Shown here in pieces: positions 44,401 through 55,158 of a stretch of DNA of 64,000 bases (within the stretch, counting starts at the first letter, position 1; the number at the start of each line of letters is the position of its first letter). Under the pieces are notes generated by a model. It was not told where the DNA came from, searched no databases, and saw only the letters and a list, made by a program, of their open reading frames with translations. The stretch comes from an uncultured Eubacteriales bacterium (GTDB lineage Bacteria > Bacillota > Clostridia > Lachnospirales > Lachnospiraceae): assembly GCA_900314555.1 (NCBI GenBank), contig OMVQ01000024.1, positions 1-64,000 on the forward strand, written 5' to 3'. The translations under genes were made by a program, and so were the position numbers.

Positions 44401-45888
44401 CTACAGATTAGTATAGCCCATAAGGCTATAGTCAACTTCCTTAGCTGCTTCACGTCCCTCATGAATTGCCCATACGACTAATGACTGGCCTCTATGCATA
44501 TCACCTGCCGTAAATACATTCTTAACCGAAGTAGCATATGAATTAGGATTATCGGTCTTAACATTAGTTCTTTCGTTAACGTCAACACCAAATGCCTTTG
44601 TAACGTAGCTTTCACTTCCTAAGAATCCTGCTGCAATAAGAACGATGTCCACATCAACTTCGTATTCACTTCCAGCTATTTCCACCATCTGGAATCTTCC
44701 TGTCTTAGCATCTTTCTTACTCTCTAATTTCACAAGTTTTGCCTTACACAGATTGCCTTTCTTATCTGCGATAAATTCCTTGACAGTTGTACAATATACT
44801 CTTGGATCGTGACCAAATACTGCGATTGCTTCTTCCTGACCATAGTCTGTCTTGCAGACTCTTGGCCATTCAGGCCATGGATTATTAGCTGCTCTTTCAT
44901 CAGGTGCTTTTGGCATCATTTCTAACTGTAATACGCTTTTTGCCCCTAATCTTATTGATGTTCCGACACAGTCATTACCTGTATCACCACCACCGATAAC
45001 CATTACATTTTTACCTTTTGTGGAAATAAATGCATTATCCTTAAATTCACTGTCAAGCAGACTCTTTGTGGTAGCTTTAAGGAAATCAACTGCGAAATAT
45101 ATTCCATTAGCTTCACGTCCCGGTGCCTTAATATCTCTTGGATTAGAAGCACCACATGCAAGAATTACTCTGTCATATTCCTTGAGTAATTTATCAGCTT
45201 TGATATCTTTACCGACATTTACTCCTGTTATAAATTCTACTCCCTCTTCTTTCATAATATTTATCTTACGCTCAATGTATTTCTTCTCTAATTTCATATT
45301 AGGAATACCATACATTAAAAGTCCGCCCGGTCTGTCTGAACGTTCATATACTGTTACACTATGACCTCTCTGGTTAAGCTGGTCTGCTGCAGCAAGTCCT
45401 GATGGTCCTGAACCGATGATTGCAACTTTCTTGCCTGTTCTTACTTTAGGAACATTAGCTTTAGCAAAGCCCTCTTCGTATGCATTTTCTATTATTGCAA
45501 GCTCGTTCTGTCTTGAACATACAGGTTCTCCACCTAAGTTACAGGTGCAGGCTTTCTCACAGAGTGCAGGACATACACGTCCTGTAAACTCTGGAAAATT
45601 ATTAGTCTTATGAAGTCTGTGATATGCCTGCTTCCAGTTACCATTGAATAACAAATCATTCCATTCAGGTACTAAATTATTAAGAGGACAACCTGATGCC
45701 ATACCTCCAATCATCATTCCTGCCTGACAGAAAGGCACGCCACAGTCCATACATCTTGCACCCTGTAATCTCTGTTTTTCCTTAGAAAGTGGTGTATGAA
45801 ATTCGTTAAAGTTCTTTATTCTTTCTTTTGGTGAGACAGCTACACTGTCTTCACGTTCATAATCCATAAATCCTGTTGGTTTTCCCAT
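44401..45888 (-). CDS. gltD: Glutamate synthase small subunit
   Basis: 495 residues. Passes electrons from NAD(P)H via FAD and Fe-S clusters to the large subunit. N-terminal Cys clusters (GARCMDCGVPFCQ, CPALCEKACTCNLG), FAD site GSGPSGLAAADQL, NADPH site GGGDTGNDCVG, late second FAD motif FTAGDMHRGQSLVVWAI. Starts 14 bases after gltB with AAAGGAG. Complete. Confidence 0.96.
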   Translation of the reverse strand: MGKPTGFMDYEREDSVAVSPKERIKNFNEFHTPLSKEKQRLQGARCMDCGVPFCQAGMMIGGMASGCPLNNLVPEWNDLLFNGNWKQAYHRLHKTNNFPEFTGRVCPALCEKACTCNLGGEPVCSRQNELAIIENAYEEGFAKANVPKVRTGKKVAIIGSGPSGLAAADQLNQRGHSVTVYERSDRPGGLLMYGIPNMKLEKKYIERKINIMKEEGVEFITGVNVGKDIKADKLLKEYDRVILACGASNPRDIKAPGREANGIYFAVDFLKATTKSLLDSEFKDNAFISTKGKNVMVIGGGDTGNDCVGTSIRLGAKSVLQLEMMPKAPDERAANNPWPEWPRVCKTDYGQEEAIAVFGHDPRVYCTTVKEFIADKKGNLCKAKLVKLESKKDAKTGRFQMVEIAGSEYEVDVDIVLIAAGFLGSESYVTKAFGVDVNERTNVKTDNPNSYATSVKNVFTAGDMHRGQSLVVWAIHEGREAAKEVDYSLMGYTNL

Positions 45889-45902
45889 GTCGTGACTCCT
45901 TT

Positions 45903-48900
45903 CTAGTTCTTTGTCATAGCATAAAATGCTTCAATCTGTGCCTGCTCGCTGCTAAGACCTTTTTCTTCCATCTGAACAATAGCCATAAGCATCTTATTGT
46001 AATCATGAGGAATTATCTTCTTAAACTTAGGTAAATATTCTCCAAAGTTATCAAGAATCATCTTACCTTTTTCTGAATTAGTATATTTAACATGGTCGGA
46101 AATCATTTCCTTTAAATCCATAACATCATATTTAGATGTAACTTCACTTGCTGATACTAATTCTTTATTAAGTTTTGTATAAAGGTCTCTGTCCTCATCA
46201 AGAACATATGCGATACCGCCACTCATACCTGCTGCAAAGTTTTTACCTGTTTTACCAAGGATAACAACTCTGCCACCTGTCATATATTCACAGCCATGTT
46301 CTCCGACTCCCTCTACAACAGCTATTGCACCGGAGTTACGAACACAGAATCTTTCGCCTGCTACACCATTTATATATGCTTTACCACTTGTAGCACCATA
46401 TAATGCAACGTTACCGATTATGATATTTTCGTCCTGTTTGTACTTAATTCCCTTTGGTGGATATACGATAAGTTTACCGCCTGATAATCCTTTACCAAAG
46501 TAGTCATTACTGTCACCTGTAAGTTCAAGTGTAAGTCCCTTAGGAATAAATGCACCAAAGCTCTGTCCGCCTGCGCCCTTACATTTTACAATAAATGTAT
46601 CATCATCTAATACATTGTCACCATATTTCTTAGTTATCTCTGAACCGAAGATTGTACCAAATGAACGGTCTGTATTAGTAACATCTACCTCTATGCTGCG
46701 TTTCTGTTTCTTATCAAGAGCAGGTAATAATTTCTTACATAAGACTTTCTCATCAAGTGTCTTTTCAAGTTCGAAATTAAATACGTTCTTCTCATTATAT
46801 TTAACAGGTTCATGTGCAAATTCATTAGCAAGTATTCTTGTTAAATCAACTTTGCCTGCATTGATTGATTTAGCTTCAGGTTTAGCTTTTAATAAATCTG
46901 AACGTCCAACTAACTCGTCAACTGTTCTGACTCCGAGTTTAGCCATATATTCTCTTAATTCCTGAGCAATGAATTTCATAAAGTTAACTACATATTCAGG
47001 TTTACCTTTGAAACGTTTTCTAAGTTCAGGGTTCTGTGTAGCCACACCTACTGGACATGTATCTAAGTTACAGACTCTCATCATTACACAGCCCATTGTT
47101 ACAAGTGGTGCTGTTGCAAATCCGAATTCTTCTGCACCAAGCATTGCAGCTATAGCTACGTCACGACCACTCATAAGCTTACCATCTGTTTCAACTATGA
47201 CTTTATTACGAAGTCCGTTTGCAATTAATGTCTGGTGTGCTTCTGCAAGTCCAAGTTCCCAAGGAAGTCCTGCGTTATAGATTGAGTTACGTGGTGCTGC
47301 ACCTGTACCTCCGTCATAACCTGAGATAAGTATTACCTGTGCGCCTGCTTTTGCAACACCTGCTGCTACAGTACCAACACCTGCTTCTGATACAAGTTTT
47401 ACGGAAATTCTCGCATCTTTATTAGCATTTTTACAATCGTAGATAAGCTGTGCCAAATCTTCGATTGAATAAATGTCGTGATGAGGTGGTGGTGAAATAA
47501 GGCTTACACCCGGTGTTGAATGTCTGGTCTTGGCAATCCAAGGATATACTTTCTTACCTGGTAAATGTCCGCCCTCGCCAGGCTTAGCTCCCTGTGCCAT
47601 CTTAATCTGAATCTCTTTAGCACTTACAAGATATTTAGATGTAACACCAAATCTTCCTGATGCCACCTGTTTAATTGCTGAACATTTATTTATCTTATCA
47701 TTTACTGTATCAAGTCTCTCAAGACTTTCTCCACCTTCACCACTGTTAGATTTACCATGAATCATATTCATCGCAATTGCCATTGTCTCATGTGCTTCTT
47801 CTGATATAGAACCATAAGACATGGCACCTGTCTTAAATCTCTTAACAATGCTGTCTACACTTTCGACCTCATCGATTGGAATACCTTTTTCAGGATAATT
47901 GAAATCAATAAGTCCTCTTATGTGAACAGGATTAAGTTCTTCATCTATCATATGTGTGTACTGTTTGAACAAATCATAGTTGCCTGTCCATGTAGACTGC
48001 TGTAACAGATGAATTGTCTGAGGATTATATAGATGCTCCTCTTTATTGCTTCTGAACTTATGACTCCCGCTGCTCTCTAATGTAAGGTCATTTGCAAGTC
48101 CTAATGGATCAAATGCTTTAGAATGACGGCTGTCTACCTGTTCTTCTATATCTTTAAGTGTTATACCACCGATACGGCTTACTGTGTTAGTGAAGTATTT
48201 ATTGATTACATCTTCACTTATACCTACTACCTCGAATATCTGTGAACCCTGATATGACTGGATTGTAGATATACCCATTTTAGAAGCAATCTTAACAATA
48301 CCATGGAGAACTGCTGAATTGTAATCATTTACTGCGGCATAGTAATCTTTATCAAGCATATCATTATCAATAAGATATTTTATTGAATCCTGTGCTAAAT
48401 ATGGGTTAATTGCTGAAGCACCATAACCTAATAATGTAGCAAAATGATGTACTTCTCTTGGTTCACCACTCTCTAATATAATTGCAAGGCTTGTTCTCTT
48501 CTTAGTTACGACAAGATGCTGATGAAGTGCTGATACTGCAAGTAATGATGGTATTGCAACGTGGTTCTCATCAACTCCTCTGTCTGAAAGAATGAGGATA
48601 TTAGCTCCGTCTTTATGCGCTCTGTCTGCTTCTACGAATAAATGGTCGATTGCTTTCTCAAGTGAAGTATTCTTATAATAAATGATTGGAATTACTTCTA
48701 CTTTGAAGCCTGACACATTCATATTCTTAATCTTTAATAAGTCTGTACTTGTAAGAATTGGGTTCTTAACTTTAAGTACCTGACAGTTCTCAGGCTGTTC
48801 TTCAAGGATATTACCATGCTCACCGATATATACTGTAGTTGATGTAACTACCTCTTCACGAATCGCATCTATTGGTGGGTTGGTTACCTGTGCGAATAAC

Positions 48901-50456
48901 TGTTTAAAATAGTTAAATAATGGCTGTACCTTGTCAGATAATACTGCAAGTGGTTTATCACAGCCCATTGCTGAAATTGGCTCTGAACCTGTCTTTGCCA
49001 TTGGAAGAATCGATGTCATAAGCTCTTCATATGTGTAGCCGAAAGCTTTCTGTAATCTCTTTCTTTCCTCTGTAGAATATTCTTCTACTTTCTTATTAGG
49101 TATCTTTAAATCTTTAAGTTTGATAAGGTTATTATCAAGCCATTCACCATATGGCTGTCTTGATGCATATCTTTCTTTGATTTCATCATCATCTATAATT
49201 CTTCCCTTAACTGTATCTACGAGAAGCATTTTGCCGGGATGTAAACGTTCCTTGGCAATAATTGTAGTTGGGTCTACATCTAATACACCGACTTCTGATG
49301 AAAGCACTAAAGTATCATCATCTGTGATGTAATAACGTGATGGTCTGAGACCGTTTCTATCAAGTACGGCTCCCATAATATCACCATCTGAGAAAAGTAT
49401 TGATGCCGGACCATCCCATGGCTCCATCATAGTTGCATAATACTGATAGAAATCTCTTCTTGCCTGACTTAATGTATGGTTATTATCCCATGGTTCAGGA
49501 ATGGTAATCATTACTGCAAGTGGAAGCTCCATACCACTCATTACTAAGAATTCAAGTGTATTATCAAGCTGTGCTGAATCTGAACCCTCCGGATTAACAA
49601 CAGGAATAACCTTGTGCATCTCGCCTTTAAGATATTCAGAATTCATTGTCTCTTCACGCGCTAACATATTATCAGCATTTCCACGAATTGTATTAATCTC
49701 ACCGTTATGAACCATTAATCTGTTAGGATGTGCTCTCTGCCAGCTTGGGTTTGTATTCGTACTAAATCTTGAATGTACCATTGCAATGGCTGATTCATAA
49801 TCTTTATCCTGTAAATCTTCAAAGAATAATCTTAACTGACCTACTAAGAACATACCTTTATATACGATAGTTCTGCTTGATAATGAAACAACGTAAGTAT
49901 TATCATTACTCTGTTCAAATACACGTCTTGCAACGTATAACTTTCTATCGAAATCAAGTCCTTTTCTAACATCTTCAGGTTTCTTTACAAAGCCCTGCAT
50001 AATGTATGGCATACATTCTATTGCTTTTGTACCAAGTACATCCGGCTTTGTAGGAACTTCTCTCCAGCCTAAGAACTCAAGTCCCTCTTTTTCCACGATA
50101 ATTTCAAACATCTTCTTAGCTTGATTTCTCTTAAGCTCGTCCTGTGGAAAGAAGAACATACCAATACCATATTCTCGTTCTGAGCCTAAAAAAATACCGA
50201 GGGACTTAACCGCTTTGCTAAAGAACTTGTGTGAAATCTGTAATAGGATTCCTACACCGTCTCCGGTTTTTCCCTCGGCATCTTTGCCTGCTCTATGCTC
50301 TAAATTTTCAACTATCTTTAATGCGTTCTCAACTGTTGCATGTGTCTTCTTACCTTTAATGTTGACCACTGCACCAATACCGCAATTATCGTGCTCGAAC
50401 TGCGGACTGTATAATCCATTGTCCTCTGCACTCTTGAATAATTCATTTTGATTCAT
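45903..50456 (-). CDS. gltB: Glutamate synthase large subunit
   Basis: 1517 residues. Makes two glutamates from glutamine and 2-oxoglutarate. After a 23-residue leader, likely removed, the amidotransferase nucleophile Cys is in DNCGIGAVVNIKG. FMN/synthase domain in the middle with PGEGGHLPG and the [3Fe-4S] cysteines in CVMMRVCNLDTCPVG; the GXGXG beta-helix ends the protein. ATG 50456 has GGAAGGAA upstream. First gene of gltBD. Confidence 0.97.
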   Translation of the reverse strand: MNQNELFKSAEDNGLYSPQFEHDNCGIGAVVNIKGKKTHATVENALKIVENLEHRAGKDAEGKTGDGVGILLQISHKFFSKAVKSLGIFLGSEREYGIGMFFFPQDELKRNQAKKMFEIIVEKEGLEFLGWREVPTKPDVLGTKAIECMPYIMQGFVKKPEDVRKGLDFDRKLYVARRVFEQSNDNTYVVSLSSRTIVYKGMFLVGQLRLFFEDLQDKDYESAIAMVHSRFSTNTNPSWQRAHPNRLMVHNGEINTIRGNADNMLAREETMNSEYLKGEMHKVIPVVNPEGSDSAQLDNTLEFLVMSGMELPLAVMITIPEPWDNNHTLSQARRDFYQYYATMMEPWDGPASILFSDGDIMGAVLDRNGLRPSRYYITDDDTLVLSSEVGVLDVDPTTIIAKERLHPGKMLLVDTVKGRIIDDDEIKERYASRQPYGEWLDNNLIKLKDLKIPNKKVEEYSTEERKRLQKAFGYTYEELMTSILPMAKTGSEPISAMGCDKPLAVLSDKVQPLFNYFKQLFAQVTNPPIDAIREEVVTSTTVYIGEHGNILEEQPENCQVLKVKNPILTSTDLLKIKNMNVSGFKVEVIPIIYYKNTSLEKAIDHLFVEADRAHKDGANILILSDRGVDENHVAIPSLLAVSALHQHLVVTKKRTSLAIILESGEPREVHHFATLLGYGASAINPYLAQDSIKYLIDNDMLDKDYYAAVNDYNSAVLHGIVKIASKMGISTIQSYQGSQIFEVVGISEDVINKYFTNTVSRIGGITLKDIEEQVDSRHSKAFDPLGLANDLTLESSGSHKFRSNKEEHLYNPQTIHLLQQSTWTGNYDLFKQYTHMIDEELNPVHIRGLIDFNYPEKGIPIDEVESVDSIVKRFKTGAMSYGSISEEAHETMAIAMNMIHGKSNSGEGGESLERLDTVNDKINKCSAIKQVASGRFGVTSKYLVSAKEIQIKMAQGAKPGEGGHLPGKKVYPWIAKTRHSTPGVSLISPPPHHDIYSIEDLAQLIYDCKNANKDARISVKLVSEAGVGTVAAGVAKAGAQVILISGYDGGTGAAPRNSIYNAGLPWELGLAEAHQTLIANGLRNKVIVETDGKLMSGRDVAIAAMLGAEEFGFATAPLVTMGCVMMRVCNLDTCPVGVATQNPELRKRFKGKPEYVVNFMKFIAQELREYMAKLGVRTVDELVGRSDLLKAKPEAKSINAGKVDLTRILANEFAHEPVKYNEKNVFNFELEKTLDEKVLCKKLLPALDKKQKRSIEVDVTNTDRSFGTIFGSEITKKYGDNVLDDDTFIVKCKGAGGQSFGAFIPKGLTLELTGDSNDYFGKGLSGGKLIVYPPKGIKYKQDENIIIGNVALYGATSGKAYINGVAGERFCVRNSGAIAVVEGVGEHGCEYMTGGRVVILGKTGKNFAAGMSGGIAYVLDEDRDLYTKLNKELVSASEVTSKYDVMDLKEMISDHVKYTNSEKGKMILDNFGEYLPKFKKIIPHDYNKMLMAIVQMEEKGLSSEQAQIEAFYAMTKN

Positions 50457-50524
50457 GTGCAATTCCTTCCTTATTCAGTTTTTATTCCTAGATGAGTGAC
50501 TCTAGATGTTAATTTATGTTTGCT

Positions 50525-50553
50525 ACTATACTACAATGTTTTTCATTTGTAAA
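50525..50553 (-). promoter_or_regulatory. Promoter of gltBD
   Basis: Minus-strand TTTACA (50553-50548), a 17-base spacer and TATAGT (50530-50525). Between it and gltB lies the palindrome GAGTGACTC, a possible regulator site. Confidence 0.65.
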
Positions 50554-50788
50554 TAAGAAATTTAAGATAAATTGTCAGACAGTTTTTGTTATTTATACAA
50601 TACCGTTAGTTGTGTATACACTTTATGTTGTTATTCGTAATTGTCTATACATTTGATTTTAACCTATTCTTATAATAATTTTGTATTCACTTGGCTTCAT
50701 AATTTCACAACAGAACGTATATCTATGATATATGTTCGATTTATGAGGTACCTTGTGTGGGAGTTATATGTCGCCAGATGCAAAAAGT
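50554..50788. other. Intergenic stretch between gltB promoter and the two-component terminator
   Basis: AT-rich; no coding region is supported. A plus-strand open frame from 50641 runs into the antisense of the kinase gene and has no ribosome site. Confidence 0.5.
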
Positions 50789-50837
50789 CGAGGCAAGAAA
50801 TCACATTCATGCATAGCGCGTTTGATTTCCTGCCTCG
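50789..50837 (-). terminator. Terminator of the two-component operon
   Basis: 15-bp stem CGAGGCAAGAAATCA with one mismatch and a 19-base loop, then ACTTTTTG on the minus strand, just after the kinase stop. Confidence 0.8.
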
Positions 50838-50849
50838 TAATACAAACCA

Positions 50850-52181
50850 TTACATCTGCTTTCTATCAAATACCACTTTTATCTCTGTACCGATTCCTGC
50901 TTCACTCTCCACATATATCTTAGCACCTTTATGTTGTGCAACTATATGTTTAACAATGGCAAGTCCAAGCCCCGTACCACCTGTTGATTTCGAACGGCTC
51001 TTGTCCACGCGGTAAAATCTCTCGAATATCCTCTCCTGATATTCTTTAGGTATTCCTATTCCCGTATCTTTAACAGATACAACCGACTTATTATCGTCCA
51101 TATATGTTGAAACGGTAACTGTACCATTTTCATTGTTATATCTTATCGCATTATCACACAGATTATAGATTAATTCCTCCATCATCTGCTTGTTAGCGCA
51201 TACAATGGCATCTTCGCCCTCCCATTTTATACTTACCTTTCTCTTCTGGGCATTGAGTTTAAGCATCTCTACACAATCCTGTGCCGTAATTCTTAAATTC
51301 ACATTTTCATACTGGACATCTCTGTCTGTTGTATCTAACTCTGATAATCTTATTATGTCATTAATAAGTGATAACAATCTGTTAGAGCTTTTATGAATCT
51401 CCCCTGCGAATCTTACGACATCTTCACTATCAGCCATTCCATTTTCAATTAATTCGGAATATCCGGAAATTGATGTCAGTGGTGTCTTTAATTCGTGGGA
51501 TACATTTGCTGTAAAGTCCTGTCTCATATGTGCATTCTTAACAATATCTTCATGCTGCTTCTGGATTGTGTTAAGAAATGGTTTTAATTCCTTATAAGTC
51601 GAAATATCTGAACATCTGTCCATATTATCTGCCATCATCTCTATAGGCCGCATTAAACTCTTCGTTAGAAAATGCGATAAAATAATACAGAATACTAATA
51701 GAATTGCTGCTATAACCGCAATTATCGGAAATGATGACCTGTATATATTGTAAATGCTGCTTGCCTCTTTAGCTACTCTTAGAACCGAACCGTTATCTAT
51801 TTGCACAGCATAATAAAAGGTGCTTTTATCCATTGTCTTAGACTCTCTTATAGCCTTTCCTTCACCCTTCTTAAATGCCTGTTCAACCTCAGGTCTTGTA
51901 CTATGATTATCCATTCCACCAATGTCAGCATTCGTGTCGAATTCAACTGTTCCATCAGGTCTTATAAGTGTTATTCTAAGCTCATCTCTTAATGATAACT
52001 CCTTATCATTTTCCATATTCTTATACGAATCAGAATCAATTATAACGTGTGCATACGTCTTTAAACTATCCATTACTTCTTTCTTAAATAACTCATAGAA
52101 TACCATTGAAGTAGTGGCAACCGTAAAACCTATCGCAAGAATTGCAATCAATAAAAACTGTATATTAATCTTCTTTTTCAT
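50850..52181 (-). CDS. PhoR-like sensor histidine kinase
   Basis: 443 residues. Two membrane helices (about 8-30 and 153-175) enclose an extracellular sensor of about 120 residues. HisKA with phospho-His in VSHELKTPLTSISGYS (about residue 232), then N box LIYNLCDNAIRYN, G1 DTGIGIP and G2 GTGLGLAIVKHI. It overlaps the regulator stop by four bases (ATGA). In Firmicutes this architecture is typical of PhoPR or WalRK relatives; the signal is unknown. Confidence 0.92.
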   Translation of the reverse strand: MKKKINIQFLLIAILAIGFTVATTSMVFYELFKKEVMDSLKTYAHVIIDSDSYKNMENDKELSLRDELRITLIRPDGTVEFDTNADIGGMDNHSTRPEVEQAFKKGEGKAIRESKTMDKSTFYYAVQIDNGSVLRVAKEASSIYNIYRSSFPIIAVIAAILLVFCIILSHFLTKSLMRPIEMMADNMDRCSDISTYKELKPFLNTIQKQHEDIVKNAHMRQDFTANVSHELKTPLTSISGYSELIENGMADSEDVVRFAGEIHKSSNRLLSLINDIIRLSELDTTDRDVQYENVNLRITAQDCVEMLKLNAQKRKVSIKWEGEDAIVCANKQMMEELIYNLCDNAIRYNNENGTVTVSTYMDDNKSVVSVKDTGIGIPKEYQERIFERFYRVDKSRSKSTGGTGLGLAIVKHIVAQHKGAKIYVESEAGIGTEIKVVFDRKQM

Positions 52182-52849
52182 TCTAACATATAACCTACAT
52201 TTCTAATGGTCTTGATTCTGCTTCCGGAATCTTTTAATTTCTGTCTGAGTGTCTTGATATGAACATCTAAAGTTCTTGATTCGCCTTCATAATCAAGGCT
52301 CCATATTCTGTCCATAATAATATCTCTCTTTAACACGATTCCCTGATTCTGGATTAATAATTTCAAAAGCTCGTATTCTTTGTAAGTCAGTTCACATGGT
52401 TCATCACCTACATATACCATATGTTTTTCACCGTCCACAAATATATCTCCGACCGACAGGAACTTATCATCTTCCATTCCCTTACTACGTCTTAATAATG
52501 CTTTTACTCTTGAGATGAGTTCCATTACACCAAATGGTTTAGTAAGGTAATCATCTGCTCCCATATCAAGCCCTTTAACTTTATCAATCTCAGTAGTTTT
52601 AGCTGTAACCATAATTACAGGTATCTTTTTAGTTTCCGGAACACTTCTTATCTTCTTTAGAATTTCTAAACCGTCCTCGTCAGGTAACATTATATCTAAT
52701 AGAATTAAATCAGGGTTCTTCTCTGAAAGTTTCTTATAGAATGATTTTGCACAATCGAATTCCATAACCGTATGTCCACTGTTTTTCAATGCAAATGCTT
52801 CTATTTCACTAATATTTTTATCGTCTTCAACAATATATATTAATGCCAT
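52178..52849 (-). CDS. OmpR/PhoB-type response regulator
   Basis: 223 residues. Receiver domain with phospho-Asp in DLILLDIMLPDEDG (about residue 51), Thr/Lys switch residues (VMVTAKT, LTKPFG), and a winged-helix DNA-binding domain (LTYKEYELLKLLIQN, RTLDVHIKTLRQKLKD). The start is ATG 52849 behind AAAGGAAAT; the open frame continues upstream to 52912 without a ribosome site. Operon with the kinase. Confidence 0.93.
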   Translation of the reverse strand: MALIYIVEDDKNISEIEAFALKNSGHTVMEFDCAKSFYKKLSEKNPDLILLDIMLPDEDGLEILKKIRSVPETKKIPVIMVTAKTTEIDKVKGLDMGADDYLTKPFGVMELISRVKALLRRSKGMEDDKFLSVGDIFVDGEKHMVYVGDEPCELTYKEYELLKLLIQNQGIVLKRDIIMDRIWSLDYEGESRTLDVHIKTLRQKLKDSGSRIKTIRNVGYMLE

Positions 52850-53073
52850 TTCATCATTTCCTTTCTTTGTACATTCAGGCAATTGCCTATTTTGTAGCTG
52901 ATTATAAACCACATATTTTAATTCTATATTTAGCTAATGTAAAATCTGTGTAAAATTTGAAACCTTTAAGTTTATTTCTCAACTTTTAAGTTTATTTATT
53001 GAGTTAATTTTTACCGACTATTCTGATACTTTATTTTATCTGCTATTCTAATTCTTTATTTACTGCAATGCTT

Positions 53074-54564
53074 TTATTTTTCTTTTCGCTCTGACTTTTT
53101 ACCATATTTAACATATATATAACTCATCATTGCAACCATACATATTAAGCCTGCCACTAATCCGATGACTCCATTTTTAAGTAAACCTGATACTAAAAAT
53201 CCCACGAAACTGCATGCAGCTACAAGTAACACATATGGCATCTGTGTTGAAACATGGTCTATGTGTTTGCAGTCAGCACCTGCTGATGAAAGTATCGTCG
53301 TATCTGAAATAGGTGAAATATGGTCGCCACATACTGCTCCTGACAGAATCGATGCCACACATATTACAAGCATATTGCCATTTCCGAATACTGCTATGGC
53401 AATTGGAATGAGTATACCAAAAGTTCCCCATGATGTTCCTGTTGCAAAAGCAAGTCCTACAGAAATCAAGAAGAATAACATAGGTAACAATCCACCTACT
53501 GCTGATTCCGTATTTACCACGCTGCTTACAAAACCACCGATATTAAGGTAGTCATCACTACATACTCCTGATAATGTCCACGCCATACACAGAATTAATA
53601 TTGCCGGTGTCATTGCTTTAAAGCCATTTGTAAAACTGCTGCAAAAGTCACTAAAGCTTATTACTTTACGTGGTACATAGAGTAAAAATGTGAAGATAAT
53701 CGTAAAGAACGAACCTAGCACAAGTGCTCTTGATGAACTACAGTTAGCAAATGCATCTATAACACTTTCACCTTTAAATAAGCCACCTGTATATAACATA
53801 GCCACAATACACGAAACTATAAGAAATGCAATCGGAAGAACTAAATCTTTAACCTTACCATTTCCGACAACTTCTATCTCTTCTGAAGTATCGTTTTTCT
53901 CTTCTTTACCAATTTCTTCGTATTTCTTCATTTTACTGAAATCTATTCCTGTAATTATAATAAACAACACAAATATAATAGTAAATAACGCATACATATT
54001 GTATGGAATTGTCCTTAGAAATAATGAAAAACCATCTATCTTACTGTCATTATGAAGTGATGAACCAACGGCTGCCGCCCAGCTTGATATCGGTGCAATT
54101 ATGCATATAGGTGCTGCTGTCGCATCAATTATATATGCTAACTTTGCCCTCGTAACTTTATATCTGTCAGTAACAGGTCTCATTACCGTTCCTACTGTAA
54201 GACAGTTAAAATAATCATCTACAAATATAAGCGCCCCCAGACAGCTTGTCGCAAGTAATGCACCGCGTTTACTTTTAATAGTCTTAGTTGCCCAGTTTCC
54301 ATAGGCTTTAGATGCCCCTGAGCTTGTAATTAAAGCAACAATTATACCAATCAGTACGAGGAAAATAAGTATATCCACATTTCCTCCGATTTTCTCCCCC
54401 ATAATATCAAATGTTGTCTCTACACCCTTTATGACATTGAAATCTGTATAAAATAATGCTCCCGTAATAATACCAAGCATTAATGATATATAGACCTCCT
54501 TAGTCCATAATGCCAATATAATAGCAATAACCGGTGGCAACAATGCCCAAAATGTTCCCTGCAT
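53074..54564 (-). CDS. NhaC-family Na+/H+ antiporter
   Basis: 496 residues, about twelve membrane spans. Family signatures include LIFVDDYFNCLTVGTVMRP and the late SGAVCGDHISPISDTTILSS, both carrying acidic residues for ion binding. It would exchange sodium or a metabolite with protons; some relatives carry malate/lactate or amino acids. AAAGGAAAGG precedes the ATG. Followed by no clear hairpin. Confidence 0.88.
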   Translation of the reverse strand: MQGTFWALLPPVIAIILALWTKEVYISLMLGIITGALFYTDFNVIKGVETTFDIMGEKIGGNVDILIFLVLIGIIVALITSSGASKAYGNWATKTIKSKRGALLATSCLGALIFVDDYFNCLTVGTVMRPVTDRYKVTRAKLAYIIDATAAPICIIAPISSWAAAVGSSLHNDSKIDGFSLFLRTIPYNMYALFTIIFVLFIIITGIDFSKMKKYEEIGKEEKNDTSEEIEVVGNGKVKDLVLPIAFLIVSCIVAMLYTGGLFKGESVIDAFANCSSSRALVLGSFFTIIFTFLLYVPRKVISFSDFCSSFTNGFKAMTPAILILCMAWTLSGVCSDDYLNIGGFVSSVVNTESAVGGLLPMLFFLISVGLAFATGTSWGTFGILIPIAIAVFGNGNMLVICVASILSGAVCGDHISPISDTTILSSAGADCKHIDHVSTQMPYVLLVAACSFVGFLVSGLLKNGVIGLVAGLICMVAMMSYIYVKYGKKSERKEK

Positions 54565-54621
54565 TAAACCTTTCCTTTCTGTAAAAAATGCCTGAACATT
54601 ACTGCACAGACATTTATATAA

Positions 54622-54966
54622 TTACAATTTTTCTATCACTTCTTCAAACGGTCTTATATGTTTGAAATCATCCATATATAATCCTTTCGGTAATCTGTCA
54701 TCACTAAGTATCTCCTTAACAAACTCCATAGCCGAAAATGTTATCATTACTATCTTCGGATTATCATAAGGTATCTTGCTTCTCTCCTCTTCATCATATT
54801 CATTGACAATATTATTGACCGCTTCAATCTTAATGAAATCATCATCACGTCTAAGCTGTACTTCACGTTCAGATACTACATAAGTCTTAATATTTTCCGA
54901 ATAAGTTAATGTCTTAAACAAGTCAATACCAAACTTCTCATTGCCTAATAATAACAGTCTATTCAT
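54622..54966 (-). CDS. Hypothetical protein
   Basis: 114 residues, not recognised. It begins with a hydrophobic strand and turn (MNRLLLLGNEKFGIDLF) suggestive of a small Rossmann-like fold, then acidic helices; no cysteines and no membrane span. AGAAGGGAAG precedes the ATG. It ends 57 bases upstream of the NhaC start, so the two genes may share a transcript. Confidence 0.6.
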   Translation of the reverse strand: MNRLLLLGNEKFGIDLFKTLTYSENIKTYVVSEREVQLRRDDDFIKIEAVNNIVNEYDEEERSKIPYDNPKIVMITFSAMEFVKEILSDDRLPKGLYMDDFKHIRPFEEVIEKL

Positions 54967-55088
54967 AATTCTTCCCTTCTGCCTGATATTTTTTAAACAC
55001 CTTGATATTATAACATTTTACCAATTATTTGCAAGGCTATTCTGTATCTCTTTTTTATATCAGAATATGTCTCTGATTAATTTTTAAT

Positions 55089-55158
55089 TTGGCTGCTCTT
55101 TATATTTTCTAATTGCTTTTTTATTGGTTGCTCTTTGCATTTTCTAATTAATTTTTAG
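55089..55158. repeat. 35-bp tandem duplication at the 3' end of the ABC-F gene
   Basis: Two copies of a unit starting TTGGCTGCTCTTT or TTGGTTGCTCTTT, period 35, straddle the stop codon region of the ABC-F gene. Looks like a simple slippage duplication. Confidence 0.6.

Noticed and set aside
50641-51015. 124-codon plus-strand frame near the sensor kinase
   Set aside because: Half of it is antisense to the kinase and it contains the kinase terminator hairpin; no ribosome site.
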